Below, in pieces: positions 11,678-25,129 of a stretch of 64,000 nt of DNA. The stretch spans positions 81,569 through 145,568 of the forward strand of contig JAUTDX010000426.1 in the NCBI GenBank assembly GCA_030844895.1. Reading direction: 5' to 3'. Numbering within the stretch: position 1 is the stretch's first letter; the number at the start of each line of letters is the position of its first letter. The position numbers and the translations under genes were made by a program. This DNA is from Ambrosia x helenae. Lineage: Eukaryota > Streptophyta > Magnoliopsida > Asterales > Asteraceae. A model generated the notes under the pieces. That model was given only the letters and a program-made list of their open reading frames with translations. It searched no databases and was not told the origin of the DNA.

Positions 11678-12304
11678 AAGTTGAAAAGTGTACGGGTGGA
11701 ATTGCATTTGTTGAAAAATGAAGGCCAGTAACGTAAAACTCACTGACATTTCATTTTATGAATTCATTTTATGAATATAGAGAAACTAGATTATACATCG
11801 GAAGCGTCCCGGGGTTGAGAAATCTAATATGACACATCAATTTTACATATAAAATAGACTGATGCGTTTTACAGTTACATGCAAGAAAGCCTCAGGTAGC
11901 ACCTAAGCACCTAACCTGAAACAATTAACAATGTATCTCTAATGTTAACGCCTAACTTTAAACAGTGTATAATTCTAATGTTAACATCTAACCTAAACAG
12001 TGTATAACTCTAATATTAATACCCTAGCCTAAAACAATGTACAACTCCAATGCTAACACCTAACCTAAAACAATGTAGAACTCCAATGTACCTCTACTAT
12101 TAACACCCATCCTAAAGACTAAACAAATGTACAACTCTGACATACTAATATTGATACCTAACCTAAAACAATAGAGGTATCGGTAAAATGGAGCAGGGGT
12201 AAAAAAAAGTTCATTTCGCAAAGTTGAAAAGTGTAGGGGTGGAATTGCATTTGTTGAAAAATGAAGGTCGGTGACGTAAAAGTCACTGACGTTTCATTTC
12301 ATGA
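11678..12304. repeat. 85-bp direct repeats bracketing a minisatellite
   Basis: Two close copies of an ~85 bp sequence starting AAAGTTGAAAAGTGTA lie at 11678-11760 and 12220-12304. Between them, at about 11905-12180, is a minisatellite of roughly 45-55 bp units built on ACCTAACCTAAAACAATGTA and CAACTCTAATG words, about six degenerate units. The arrangement may be a duplicated element end with an expanded core. No coding sequence is present. Confidence 0.6.
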
Positions 12305-12607
12305 TTATAGAGATTACTTAATTTAAAACTTTAGCCTTTCATGATGTTTGCTTTAATTTAAAATTAGTGGGCTAATCAATATTTTTATGTATAATTATCA
12401 GATTTGATGTGGTTGTAAATAAAAATAATTTTAATCAACATTTCTAACTTGAGGGTGGGTGTACAATAATCAACAAAACTGTATTCTTTAATTTCAGTCT
12501 CAGTCTAAGGTAGGTAAAACAATAGAATTGAGTACCGCATTATAAAATGTTACCGTGGCGGCAATGCACGGGTTTCTTACTAAGAATTGCCTAATAAATA
12601 TTATTAT

Positions 12608-14004
12608 GACTGAATTACAAGTTTTGCCATTTATGTTTATACAAGATTTCAAAGATTGTCCTTTATGTTTAAAATTGATGACTTATGTACTTTATATTTC
12701 AAAATATTGCATGGTTTGTCCTTTAACCCTAACTCAGTTAGATTTTAATGTCAATATAAGGGTAAATATGTCTTTTTACCTTTTTAGGGACTATTTGTGT
12801 AAGTAACTTAGAGTTTTGGACCAACATGAACTTACATATGTTTATATAAGAAAAAAACGTTAAAAGAAATAAACACCAACCCAAAATCACTCTCTTTCTC
12901 TCTCTCTCTCTCTCTATGATGTCTGCTACTACCGACACCCACCACCCACAACCGCCATAATCATAACCACTACCAAAAACACCATGCCGGCTACTGTTAT
13001 GTTGGCCGAAATTCGCTTCTGTCACCTCCCACCAACACCACTAACCTCCCTTTTTATCACCGTCACCGACTCACTGTTCCATGGCCACCTCCCATGTCTC
13101 CACCGTCATCCTCTCTCTACTGGTTTCTCTCTCTATCTCTGTGTTCCATCTTTCTCTCTCTAATTCTCGATGTATGTCTCTATGTCTTTATCTCTCTCTC
13201 TCTCTCTCTCTCTCTCCACATTAGAGCTAGGATTTCTTTCAAATATGCAGATTAGGTCACGTATTTGGGGGTTCTTTCAAGATGGTTAACCAATAACGAC
13301 AAGGGAAGTTAGGGGTGTAGGTGGTAGGTGGTGAACAATGCTGGTATCGGATATGGGCGGTGGCCTGAGGATGGTGTCATGGTCTGAGGATGTCATATTA
13401 TTTCTCGGCGGTGGTGGTGGTTGTTATTTTGTTATTGAAAAAAAGAAAAGAGCAAACCATAAATTTGGTCAAAGAAATGGTAGTGCAGACTGTTATTTTC
13501 TCGGCAGTGGTGGTTGTTAAATAATTAACTATTTGATAAGAAACCAATGATATTATGTTGGTAAAAGATTTCAACTCGTCGGACACTTTATTACTTTGGA
13601 AAAAAAAGAGAAATACAAGACACTTATTACTTGAGAAAGCAGACTATAAATTTGGTGGTGTGAAACGGTACAGGCCGTAGTCAGGTGGTGGTGGTGGGTG
13701 GCGTTGGTAAGGGCAGTAGGTGGCCCATAGGGTGGTAGTTAAGAGAGAGAAAGGACGGGATAAGAAAAGGGTTTCCTTGTTTTCATCTTGGTCCAAATTT
13801 TGAAGTTACTCACACAAATCGTCTCTAAAAGAGTAAAAAGACAAATTTTCCCTCACATTAGCGTTAAAATCTAAATGGGTTAGTGTTAAAGGACAAACCA
13901 TGCAACATTTCGAAACATAAAGTAGAAAACTCATCAATTTTAAACGTACAAGACATGCTTTGAAATCAAGTATAAATATAAAGGACAAAACTTGTAATTC
14001 AGTC
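12608..14004. mobile_element. Mutator-type non-autonomous element, long TIRs
   Basis: Inverted repeats of about 230 bp begin GACTGAATTACAAGTTTTG at the left end and end CAAAACTTGTAATTCAGTC at the right end. A perfect 9-bp duplication TATTATTAT flanks it (12599-12607 and 14005-14013), the hallmark of MULEs. Inside the left arm there are CT microsatellites (about 12894-12917 and 13190-13217) and CACC-rich DNA. The right half carries the mirror image, GGTGG-rich then GAGA. No transposase is encoded; open frames here are low-complexity. It is 1397 bp long. Confidence 0.92.
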
Positions 14005-14013
14005 TATTATTAT

Positions 14014-14289
14014 ATATGAAATTATCTTAAAAACGAAATAATGAATACTTTTATTAGATATATACAGGGGAAATACCAAATAAGAAGTTTGTTTTAGGTG
14101 AGAAGGCTAAGAAGTCATATGGTGTTGACATGTGTTTTTCAAAAAAACAATTGAGATGGAAGGGCATTTTGGTCTATTTACTTCTCTTTTAAAATTTCCT
14201 TAATCTGAAACCCACCATACAAACTCCTCTTTCTACTGCAAATTCATTCTCTCTCTCCTCCCCAACCTCCACAACAAGCTCTGTTCAAT
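14014..14289. other. Left flank of solo LTR A; possible gene-like leader
   Basis: CT- and CCACC-rich sequence just before the LTR (about 14230-14289) resembles a plant leader. Joining it to the sequence after the LTR leaves an open frame across the insertion site (continuing to 16695). It is short and unrecognised, so a broken gene fragment is possible but not demonstrated. Confidence 0.25.
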
Positions 14290-16488
14290 TGTAACGCCCC
14301 AAAACTCGTAAAACTTTGTAATTATTAAATTATAAGAAATATGGGGGCTTAACAACTAAATCAATAAAACACGTAGCTAGCTCATAAATAACCCCGTTTG
14401 ACCCATTAATAACAAACATATATTAAATTAATACTAGAATTTATATGTTAGTCAATCATTTACAATAAATCATTACTAAGGGGCTAAATATGACAATGTT
14501 GCGAAGTTGAAAATCTGGTGGGTCAAAACAAAAGTATGTGTGTGTGAACACACACACACAACTAATCAACATACACACCTAGAAACACACACACACACAC
14601 ACACAAGAACTTCCTTTCAATCCAGCACAAAACTTGCTAAAATGGTTGCTTGTTTATGTTGTTTTGTTGGGCATAGTGGTGTTGTTTACAGAAGGATTTT
14701 TCGGACGACGCATAAATCTTGGCTGCCCTAATGACGTCCTCCGACGAGTCTGAGACGCCATCCTTGCCCGTGAGGCATTTTATAACACCTAGAATCACAC
14801 ACACAAGAACTTCCTTTCAATCCAACCCAAAACTTGCTAAAAATTTGTGGCTTTTGTGAATGCATGAAGAATGTTATTATCATATAGTGCTCCACTCTGG
14901 AACCCTTTGAATCATCCAAATCCGTGGTTTATGGAAGGAGGTGATTTTAAGAGACTTTGTAAAAACATGATTGCTTGTTAATTGATGATTTCTATTTGTT
15001 TACAAGCACTGGGAAACTATGAAATTGCAATAAACTAGGCATATGTGATGGTTCATGCATAATGTTAATGTTTGATTTAGTGTATGGTATGGGTTTTACC
15101 CCAAATAGTGAATTCAAAATACAAGTGAGAAATTGTTGCAGTAAAGCATGTTAGTTAATCATAATAAGGGCCAATTAGATGTTTGTGAATCATGGTAAGG
15201 TTTAATAATGCAAAGGGTGTGGGGTAGTAAACTTAAATTGTATGAATCCTATGTTTATGAAGTTGTGCATACAAGGTGTTTAACAAAATGCCTGAAGGAA
15301 CGAAATTGTGTGATTGAAATCTGCATATAATTAGATTAATGTGGAACCATGTGATTGACGAATGAGTAACTAAACGCCTATATGGTGAAACATGAAATAG
15401 GTGTGAAAGTGGAAGGCTCGGGAAGCAAAGGAGACGCTAGCTTGAAGTTAAAAGGCCCAGAATAAGGTAAGTCGTTCTACGACCTCTAATCATGTAATGC
15501 ATAGCTTGGCTTGTTAAATTGTGGAAATCATGGTTGGAAAACCCATTGGGGTGATTGGGGACTTATCATATATAGTTGAACTTTGACGGAAGTTGACCAA
15601 GCGGGGAAAACCAAGAGGAATGTCTAGAAAGATCATGGATATGGTGACCTCGCCACAATGGTAACAAATGCAAGGTTAAGCTAGATAATAACCTTTCACC
15701 TTGCGGGAATTGATATCAAATAAGTCGAAGGTATGCAAGGGAAACGACCAAAGGGCCATGGACCATTGAATCCGTGTGCTTGGAGTTCCCCCGAAAGGTC
15801 CCTTAGCAAACCGGACTCTTGATGGATCAAATCACGAAACTTGATTTAAATATATGCAGATGAGTCTTGGACTATCGGAAAATGGATAAACCGAGGTACT
15901 TCTAGTATGTAAGGACCTCTCAACCATTTTCTGATCAAACGGGTCGAAGGGGTCATGTTGGTTTGGTAAGAATGCAGGTTACAACAGCTACCAGCCCAAA
16001 AAGGCCCCAAACGACTAGAAACTGCCAGCCGTAGCTTACGGCCAGGTATTTCAGAGCAGCCACAACCAGCCGTAGGCTACGTCGGGCTCTTGAGCCTCGG
16101 CGTCGTCGCATTTTGTTTCAAATTTTTAGTACATTTAACGAGTACTAACGGGTTTAATGATTATGGATGACCCTAGGTATGATCAAGCAAGGCTCGTATA
16201 AGGATCTAGCTCATTTCTGAAAGACCAATGGCGTATCTCTTTGCTTCCGCCTAGTCGCGATTACCCAATGGGCATGGCTTTTGAAAACAAACAATGTTCT
16301 GACTTATGAATTATGTCTTTAACTCTCGTTAGGGATGTAGTTAGTTATGTAATTCGGAACATGTAGTAAAACCTTGCTAAACACTAAACCGTTTTTAAGA
16401 TTTTGTAATTATGAATGTGAATGTTGTTTGTGAAGTAGTTATTCCTAGACTGGGTAAATTCTTGTTGTTAATGGGGACTGGTCATACA
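14290..16488 (+). mobile_element. Solo LTR A (Ty3/gypsy type)
   Basis: The unit begins TGTAACGCCCC and ends GGTCATACA, with 5-bp duplications TCAAT on both sides (14285-14289, 16489-16493). TG...CA ends, a 5-bp duplication and no internal coding region indicate a solo LTR left by LTR-LTR recombination. Internally, a CA-rich block with AAGAACTTCCTTTCAATCC is duplicated (about 14576-14642 and 14790-14842), and a GC-rich block with GCCGTAGC words sits at about 16008-16110. Its start resembles that of LTR B, and the sequence around 14960-15060 is related to LTRs B and C, so all three belong to one broad family. The right end is less typical than those of B and C. Confidence 0.75.
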
Positions 16489-16695
16489 TCAATCAACCTG
16501 CTTCGACCTCATCCGCCAACGACTTCCGGTCTACAACCTCAAGCCTTTGCTGCTACAACAATTGTGGTTGATTTTGTAGGAATCCAGAACGTTGAACACC
16601 CAGATCTGGAACTTTCATTCGGATCTTCACCTTCTTCCACCCACTCCGTCACATATTCCAAGAAAAAACAAAGGTTCGTCAGATTTGGCAAGTAA
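16489..16695 (+). pseudogene. Unrecognised coding-like fragment after LTR A
   Basis: An open frame runs through this stretch to a stop at 16693-16695, encoding a Ser/Pro/Thr-rich peptide that ends QRFVRFGK. The open frame begins inside the LTR, so the annotated start is not meaningful. The pre-insertion reading frame from the left flank (before 14290) would stay open into it. No family is recognised. It could be a fragment of a host gene disrupted by LTR A or a chance frame. Confidence 0.25.
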
Positions 16696-17560
16696 CCAAT
16701 TCATAAGCTTATCATGTCTAGCTCCATTTAGCCACCAAGTTATGTTATCCTTCTAATCATCTTGCAGTTCCACTTAGCAAATAAGTATCATGCAATACAT
16801 ATAAGGTGTAATTCTCATACAACCCTTGCTAATAACATGGATTTGCAACCATTTTAGTAACATCAAGGCTACTAATGAAAACCAAAGTCATCATCTTTTG
16901 CAAACAAGCAAATTCAAGTAAACAACTCATCTCTAAACCATTAGAGATGATTAAATAACACATATAATAAAGCAATTACACAAATTTAACCTTATTTAGC
17001 CAAAAATCGCTTGTAGGTTTTGAATCCTAGATGAAATTGGTGTTAGGGTTCTTACCAAAAGCTTAAACTTTGAAGATAAACCATCTAGATCACACCCTCA
17101 TCTTGCCATCATTCAATCTCTTGCATCTTACCTTCAATTTTGGGGATTTTATGGCTAACTTGTTGAAGGAGACCTCCCTTGGAGCTGAATTCGTGAGAAC
17201 CCATATGGGTTTCTTCTGATTTGTTTAAAATCTCTAAATTTATAGAAATGACCCCTCAAATATCACTCAGTTAGCCCCTATACATATTTTACCCCCAAAT
17301 CCTACTTAACTTTCCATATCTAACCAAGAGTTAAGTTTTATCTATATGTATTTAACTTAGTAAATGTTAATTAACATAAAGTAGTTTAGGAGTATTCATA
17401 ATTCTTTTTATCGACTACATCTATTAGTCGCATAGATAGACTAATTAAGCCCGTAAATTTTTTAATGCAATATATATAAGTTCATATTGTCATACCCTTA
17501 TCTTTTCGGTTTTTAACGTGGACTAGTCCAGCCCCTACATATCGGGTCTTGGTATGACCG
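16696..17560 (-). mobile_element. Gypsy LTR fragment
   Basis: This stretch parallels part of LTR C (about 33430-33950), sharing AGTAACATCAAGGCTACTAAT, ATCATCTTTTGCAAACAAGC-like words and TTAGGGTTCTTACCAA in the same order. It also parallels LTR B on the opposite strand. It is therefore a minus-oriented fragment of the same LTR family, truncated at both ends with no target duplication visible. Confidence 0.6.
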
Positions 17561-17625
17561 GCCTGGTTTAATTTAAATCTCAGTATTCCAAGCCTTTTAT
17601 AACTTTTATTTTCTTTAAAACAAAA

Positions 17626-20600
17626 CACTTGAACTAAGCTGATAAAACTTAATCATTTTATTTCATGCCACACATCCATTTATTATAGCTTTGGATTTTG
17701 GAGCTTTACAAAAGTCTTATTTATAATTTTTTTTACTAATGAGTAATCACAAATCGGTAAATAAAAATTAATCCAATCAATTTGTAAAATTAATCCCAAA
17801 TGAAATTGAATTTCAAATTAAACCAAACTCCACAAATCAAGGAATTAGTTTAGAAATTCAAACAATATGCAATCTACTTCCATAATCTCGTGGATCCAAC
17901 ACCGATCCGTAAACATAACCCGATTCACAAACAACTCTCTGAGAAGATAAAAAATCACCAAACAACATAAGTCCTAATAACATTCATACGTGAAATCCAA
18001 GATAGTGTCAACCTCAGAAACCCAACTGAATCCCTTGAAATCAGTCGCATATCACCGAGCAACAGTAGGGTAACAAAAATAACACAAAGAAATGTGTCAT
18101 TTGGCCTCCAACAACAAATTCTAGATTTGATTTGTTCCATATCATTCCACCATTAATGACAAGTATTATGAAATAAATGAATGACAAAGTTCATGAAAAA
18201 ACTTAAATCGCGACAGAAACCTAAAAGCCAATCAAAAGACTAATTTGTATTCGAAGTTCGCTAACAATAAAAAACCCTAAGATTAAAAGTTTGTAAGACT
18301 ACAAAATCACTCATATATAAAACTAAAAAAATCAATTAGCACTGTTTTGAAAAAAAAAATCATAATCTTGATTGAAACGATATACAAAATCAAAAGATGA
18401 ATCACTATTTCAAAAAGTTTTTAAAGAATAAAAAACAGAAAACTAAAATCATTAACAATCGAGTATAAATCAAAGGAAAATTATGCAAAAGAAAACGACC
18501 AAAGTATAAATCTAACAGATAGGTCATATTACCATTTATTAATGAGATAATCACGGCGATGTTCGTTGAGTGACGAGAGAAGAGATGAGATATGTTTCTT
18601 GAGTGATGGTTGACTAACAAGAAAATAGATGAGATGAAGATGTAGGGTTTGAGAGTAGAGATGATAGGACGAATTAGGGTTTGTGATTTCCGAATGTTTA
18701 TGGAGCAAGAGATGTAATATGTTAACGGGTCGGATCTTTTAATCACGTAGTGGGTCGGATGTTTATTAGGGGTATAAATTATAGATTACAGATTATTGAT
18801 ACAGATAGATTATAGATTTATGAAACATTTTTTTTTATTATTTTACTTACTTTAGATACTAACAATTGAATTTTTAAAATATCAGCTAAAATTGTTAAAC
18901 CTTCAACACCAAATTATTCAACCGTCAAACTAGAAAGAAAAATAGCCAGTTCAATTGTCCTAACCACCTTATGGTGGAGTGGTACCGGGAAGTGATGGAA
19001 AGACACTTTATGACACCCGTCGAAATCACATGTCATACCCGTACACTAGCTACATGTATACATTGTGCATGACATTATATTTTACATGATTCATTGCAAT
19101 AGGCCATACAGGGTTCCAACATGTCAAACCTAATGCTTACAGTCTAGCATTAGGCATTCTTGTTGATACAATTCCATGACTAGTTGAATAGTTATCATGA
19201 GCTATAGCGAGATCACTTGAACTAAGTTGATAAAACTTAGTCATTTTTATTTCATGCCACACATCCATTTATTATAGATTGGATTTTGGAGCTTTACCAA
19301 AGTCTTATTTATGATTTTTTTTACTAATGAGTAATTACAAATGGTAAATATAAATACAAAAATTAATCCATTCAATTTGTAAAATTAATCCCAAATGATA
19401 TTGAATTTCAAATTAAACTAAACTAAACTCCACAAATCAAGGAATTAGTTTAAAAAATCAAACAATATGCAATCTACTTCCATATTCTCGTGCATCCAAC
19501 ACGGATCCGTAAACATAACCCGATTCACAAATAACTCTCTAAGAAGATCAAAAACCACCAAACAACGTAAGTCCTAATGAACATTCATACGTGAAATCCA
19601 AGATAGTGTCAACCTCGGAAACCCAACTAAATCCCTTGAAATCAGTCGCATATTACCAAGCAACAGTCGGGTAACAAAAATACCACAAAGACATTTGTCC
19701 ATTGGCATCCAACAAAAAATTCTAGATTTGATTTGTTCCATATCACTCCACCATTAATGACAAGTATTATGAAATAAATGAATGACAAAGTTTATGAAAA
19801 AACTTAAATCGCGACAGAAACCTAAAAGCGAATCAAGAGACTAATTTGTATTCAAAGTTCGTTAATAATAAAAAAACCCAAAGGTTAAAATTTTGTTAGA
19901 TTAAAAAATCACCCATATATAAAGCTAAAAAACTCAATTAGCCCTGTTTTAAAAAAAAAATCCTAATCTTGATTGAAACCATATACAAAACTAAAACATG
20001 AATCACTATTTTAAAAAGTTTTTAAAGAATAAAAAACAGAAAATTAAAAATCATTAACAATCGATTAAAACTCAAAGGAAAATTATGCAAAAGAAAATGA
20101 CCAAATTATAAATCTAACAGATAGGATCATATTACCGTTTATTAATAAGATAATCACGGCGATGTTCGTTGAGTGACGAGAGAAGAGATGAGATACGTTT
20201 CTTGAGTGATGGTTGACTAACGAGAAAATAGATGAGATGAAGATGTGGGGTTTGAGAGTAGAGATGATAGGACGAATTAGGGTTTGTGATTTCCGAATGT
20301 TTATGGAGTAAGAGATGTAATATGTTATCGGGTCGGATCTTTTAATCACGTAGTTGGTCGGATGTTTATTAGAGGTTATATAAATTATAGATTATTGATA
20401 TAGATAGATTATAGATTTATGAACCATTTTTTTATTATTTTATTTACTTTAAATACAAACAATTGAATTTTTAAAATATCAACTAAAATTGTTAATCCTT
20501 CAACACCAAATTATTCAACCGTCAAACTAGAAAGAAAAAATAGCCAGTTCGATAGTCCTAACCACCTTATGGTGGAGTGGTACCGGGAAGTGATGGAAAG

Positions 20601-22413
20601 ACACTTTTTGACACCGTCGAAATCACAGGTCATACCCGTACACTAGCTACATGTATACATTGTGCATGACATTATATTTTACATGATTCATTGCAATTGG
20701 GCCATACAGGGTTCCAACAAGTCAAACCCGATGCTTACAATCTAGCATTAGGCATTCTGGTTGATACATTTTCATGACTAGTCGAATAGTTATCATGAGC
20801 TATAGCGAGATCACTTGAACTAAGTTGATAAAACTTAGTCATTTTATTTCATGCCACACATCCATTTACTATAATTTTGGATTTTGGAGCTTTATAAAAG
20901 TCTTATTTATTATTTTTTTTACTAATGAGTAATCACAAATGTGTAAATATAAATACAAAAATTAATCTATTCAATTTGTAAAATTAATCCCAAATGAAAT
21001 GGAATTTTAAATTAAACCAAAATCCACCAATCAAGGAATTAATTTAGATATTGAAACAATATGCAATCTACTTTCATATTCTCGTGGATCCAACACGGAT
21101 CCGTAAACATAACCCGATTCACAAACAACTCTCTAAGAAGATCAAAAACCACCAAACAACATAAGTCCTAATGAACATTCATACGTGAAATCCAAGATTG
21201 TGTCAACCTCAGAAACCCAACTGAATCCCTTGAAATTAGTCGGATATCACCGAGCAACAGTCAGATAACAAAAATACCACAGAGACATTTGTGCATTCGC
21301 ATCCAACAACAAATTCTACATTTGATTTGTTCCATATCATTCACCATTAATGACAAGTATTATGAAATAAATAAATGAAAAGTTTATGAAAAACCTTAAA
21401 TCGTGACAGAAACCTAAAAGCGAATCAAGAGACTAATTTGTATTCAAAGCTCGTTAATAATAAAAAAACCCTAAGATTAAAAATTTGTAAGATTACAAAA
21501 TCAACCATATATAAAACTAAAAAACTAAATTATCATTGTTTTGAAAAAAAAACCCAATCTTGGTTGAAACCATATACAAAATCAAAAGATGAATCACTAT
21601 TTCAAAAAGTTTTTAAAGAATAAAAAACAGAAAATTTAAAATCATTAACAATCGATTAAAAATCAAAGGAAAATTATGCAAAAGAAAACGACCAAATTAT
21701 AAATCTAACAGATAGGATCATATTACCGTTTATTAATAAGATAATCACGGCGATGTTCGTTGAGTGACGAGAGAAGAGATAAGATACGTTTCTTGAGTGA
21801 TGGTTGACTAACGAGAAAATAGATGAGATGAAGATGTAGGGTTTGAGAGTAGAGATGATAGGACGTATTAGGGTTTGTGATTTCCGAATGTTTATGGAGT
21901 AAGAGATGTAATATGTTAACGGGTCGGATCTTTTAATCACGTAGTGGGTCGGATGTTTATTAGAGGTTATATAAATTTATAGATTATAGATTATTGATAT
22001 AGATAGATTATAGATTTATGAACCATTTTTTTATTATTTTACTTACTTTAAATACAAACAATTGAATTTTTAAAATATCAGCTAAAATTGTTAAACCTTC
22101 AACACCAAATTATTTAACCGTCAAACTAGAAAGAAAATGTAGCCAGTTCGATAGTCCTAACCACCTTATGGTGGAGTGGTACCGGGAAGTGATGGAAAGA
22201 CACTTTTTGACACCCGTCGAAATCACAGGTCATACCCGTACACTAGCTACATGTATACATAGTGCATGACATTATATTTTATATGATTCATTGCAATTAG
22301 GCCATACAGGGTTCCAACAAGTCAAACCCGATGCTTACAGCCTAGCATTAGGCATTCTAGTTGATACAATTTCATGACTAGTCAAATAGTTATCATGAGC
22401 TATAGAGAGATCA
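17626..22413. repeat. Tandem array of three ~1.6 kb units
   Basis: Units start CACTTGAACTAAG at 17626, 19214 and 20812, giving lengths of 1588, 1598 and about 1602 bp. By eye they are around 95% identical, with small indels. Each ends near ATCATGAGCTATAG. Each carries a short minus-strand open frame beginning MIKRSDP (18405-18746, 20083-20349, 21674-21940), whose length differs between units because of indels; I treat it as chance. Each unit has a variable TAGATTA-type AT stretch (for example 18775-18830) and a conserved block around GGTGGAGTGGTACCGGGAAG. There is no TG...CA structure, so it is not simply a stack of LTRs. Confidence 0.88.
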
Positions 22414-22727
22414 CACCAAAACCCTAGTTTGGGAATTCGTGTAATTGGACATAGTACTATAATTATGGTCCAATCAAGAGCAAAAACAAATAATGTTCAT
22501 ACACAAAGTTCATCCGAACACAATGTCTATAAACGACTAGTAATCCAACTAGTTAAAAAGTATATAATGTGCACGCAATTATATATTATCTAGTATTACA
22601 TAGACTTGTACAAAGACCCTTCTTAATATCTAATTATTATATGTAACCAAGTTTTTGTACAAGATGTGTATTGATTTGTAAAAAAAAAAATATATATATA
22701 TATATATACAGACACACCTATACATAT
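22414..22727. other. Intergenic with A-run and (TA)n
   Basis: An AT-rich interval between the tandem array and solo LTR B, ending in an A-run and a (TA)n microsatellite at about 22680-22708. No gene is seen. Part of it may belong to the plus-strand LTR continuing at 25125, because solo LTR B interrupts that sequence. Confidence 0.35.
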
Positions 22728-22732
22728 GTGGG

Positions 22733-25124
22733 TGTAACACCCCAAAAACCCACTTCGTTTAAAGACATTAATAGGCGGGATTAATATATATGATATTGAG
22801 TTAAGAGATTATAACTTGGAGGGTGGAATATGTCAATTACTCAAAGTCCATAATTAAAAATGTGAAATATAATAAAAACACCAAAAACACACATCTAGTG
22901 TGTGTTTTGGTCGACATTAGGGAAGAGGAGAAGGGCTCCAACCTTAATCCAACTACAAAGCTCAATCTAACAAGAATACAAAGGGGAAATCGATGCATTA
23001 ACCAGAAATGGACCATTTAAGGTCGATTGAACCCAAAGGTGCCTTTTGTTCGGTAGAATTTGATGTATAATTCGTGTAGGGTTCGAACCCCACATGTGGG
23101 TTTTGAGCAAAACATGTTAAATTCATATTATTGCTTGATTATAAGTGATATTGATCAGCTCAATGGGTTAGAGATGAGCTAATCACTAGAAGTTGCTTGT
23201 TTGCAAAAGATGATGATATTGAGTTTTTATTTTATCTTTGATTGTTGCTAAATTAGTTGTAAATCCATGTAATTGTAGGAATAATGTGTAGTTGATGATA
23301 TGCATGTGGAAATTGGTCATGATTGAAGGTGATTATGCGTTTTGGTTGAGTGCATGTATTAGGAGCTTGTACAATGTGCTTAGAACATTGTACGCACACC
23401 AAGTGTTTGTTGAAATGTCTAGGAGATGATAATGTGTGAAAATTGTATACATGAATTTAACAAATGTGAATGTAATGTGAGAGTTGATGTAATTGTTAGT
23501 AAACTAACATAAAGAATGTGTTTTGATGAAATCCATGAAGGAATGTAGTTTGATGGTATGTTTGGTAGAAGTACGCATTAAGAGTTTGTACCTTATGCTT
23601 AAATAGGTGTGATGCACACCATGTATTCTATTGATTTCTTAGTTAAGATCCAGAAGTAAATGTGTTGCTAATTGTAGATCACGAAGGCACTAGTATGTAT
23701 GAGATGAATTATATGTTTGTATGTGTCGACCTAAGTGATCATATAGTTGTATGTATCCTACAACGTGTGAATGTGATGTTTATGGTGGTCTAGTACATTA
23801 ATATGGATATATGTTTATAACTAGAAAGTTTGTATGGTTGACAGTTGACTTTCCGGCAAGTCAATAATGTAGAATAACATAGTTAGGCTCCCAAACATGA
23901 TTGTGCGATTAGAAAGACTATGCGATGAATCTTATGTTGGTATATGTGGCATATATGATGGTAAGTTGAAAATTACAAACAAATGTGGTTATGAATCTAT
24001 GTCTTATGTATAATGGAAATTGACTAATGAAAGTCAATGTGATCTTTGGTTGAGAATGGTTGTTTGTATGAATGATCATGCATGCTAATGATGTTGTAAA
24101 CATTATGACATGAAAGGATGTGGATCATGTCAAGATAGGCTCTAGCATGGAAGGTTAATGGATCATGAAGAGGCAAAGAAACAAGCAAGAACATAAGGAC
24201 TTGTGTAAGTGACTTATGAACAAAACTCTTAGTTTAGTAAATGCATGTTTATGTATTAATTTAGAATGGGAAACAAGAATAAAATGGTAATTTATAGTAA
24301 GACAAGTGAATGGATATTGTTAGTGAACAAGCATAGTTCACCATACGGTAATGAAGGTAGTTGGGATAAATGAGTAGAGGATATTTGTCCAGACCAGAGG
24401 ATATTTGCTCAGACAAGAGGATAGTTTAGACCAGAGGAAGAATGAACAGAGGATATTTGCTCAGACTAGAGGATAGTTTAGACCAGAGGAAGAATGAGCA
24501 GAGGATGTTTCCTCAGACTTGCAAGGCTTGTTAGAATTCAGTTTTCTTTTATTCAACTTGTTTAACCGTGTAAAAGGGTTTGTTGATGTTCAACCCTAGG
24601 TGTGCGCTACTTTGGAGCCGGATGGAGGATCGAGCTATTCTGAAGAACTGAACACGCTTGACCCTTTTTGTGATGAGGATAGTAATATAGATTAAGGTAT
24701 GAACGTAAGAAGGCATGGAAGTTAGACGTGAGGATCCAGAATTCCGATTCGAACTTGCAAAAGGTGTTTGGTCATGATCATCGAGTGTTGTTGAATGTTA
24801 TTTCCACATTTTGAATATTTGCATGAAGTCACTTAATGAACTAATGAATCGGGTATGTGGTGTTTGCAGGTTGTCTAGTCTACCTCACAAAGAAAGGAAT
24901 GGTAGGAGATCGAGTAAGGAAACGGATTGTACGGATCGCGATCACGTAACCTAATAAAGATGAGTCGTGTTGAATATAATAAGAAACAATAAAAGATGTG
25001 ACACCTATAATATTTTGGAGATGTGCTTTCCAAACATTTGAGAATGTTTTTATAAAGCTAGAAATTTTTCTGGTTCGTACTTTCCGCTGCGTATTTTCTG
25101 ATAGAACTGTTTTTGGGTCTTACA
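22733..25124 (+). mobile_element. Solo LTR B (Ty3/gypsy type)
   Basis: It begins TGTAACACCCCAAAAACCC and ends TTTTTGGGTCTTACA, with a perfect 5-bp target duplication GTGGG at 22728-22732 and 25125-25129. It is 2392 bp. There is no coding region. A tandem repeat of AGAGGATATTTGCTCAGAC and AGAGGATAGTTTAGACC words lies at about 24375-24515. Sequence at about 23095-23300 is the reverse complement of related sequence in LTR C, so C is in the opposite orientation. The long LTR and TGTAACACCCC start suggest a Ty3/gypsy lineage, but no internal protein domain is available to name the clade. Confidence 0.9.
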
Positions 25125-25129
25125 GTGGG

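Noticed and set aside
12540..12583. Possible Helitron 3' end (hairpin CCGTG/CACGG then CTAA)
   Set aside because: The following base is G rather than T, the stem is short, and no matching start was found.
18405..21940. MIKRSDP open frame repeated in the 1.6 kb array
   Set aside because: It is repeated only because the unit is tandem; its end shifts between units through indels, and no motif supports a protein.
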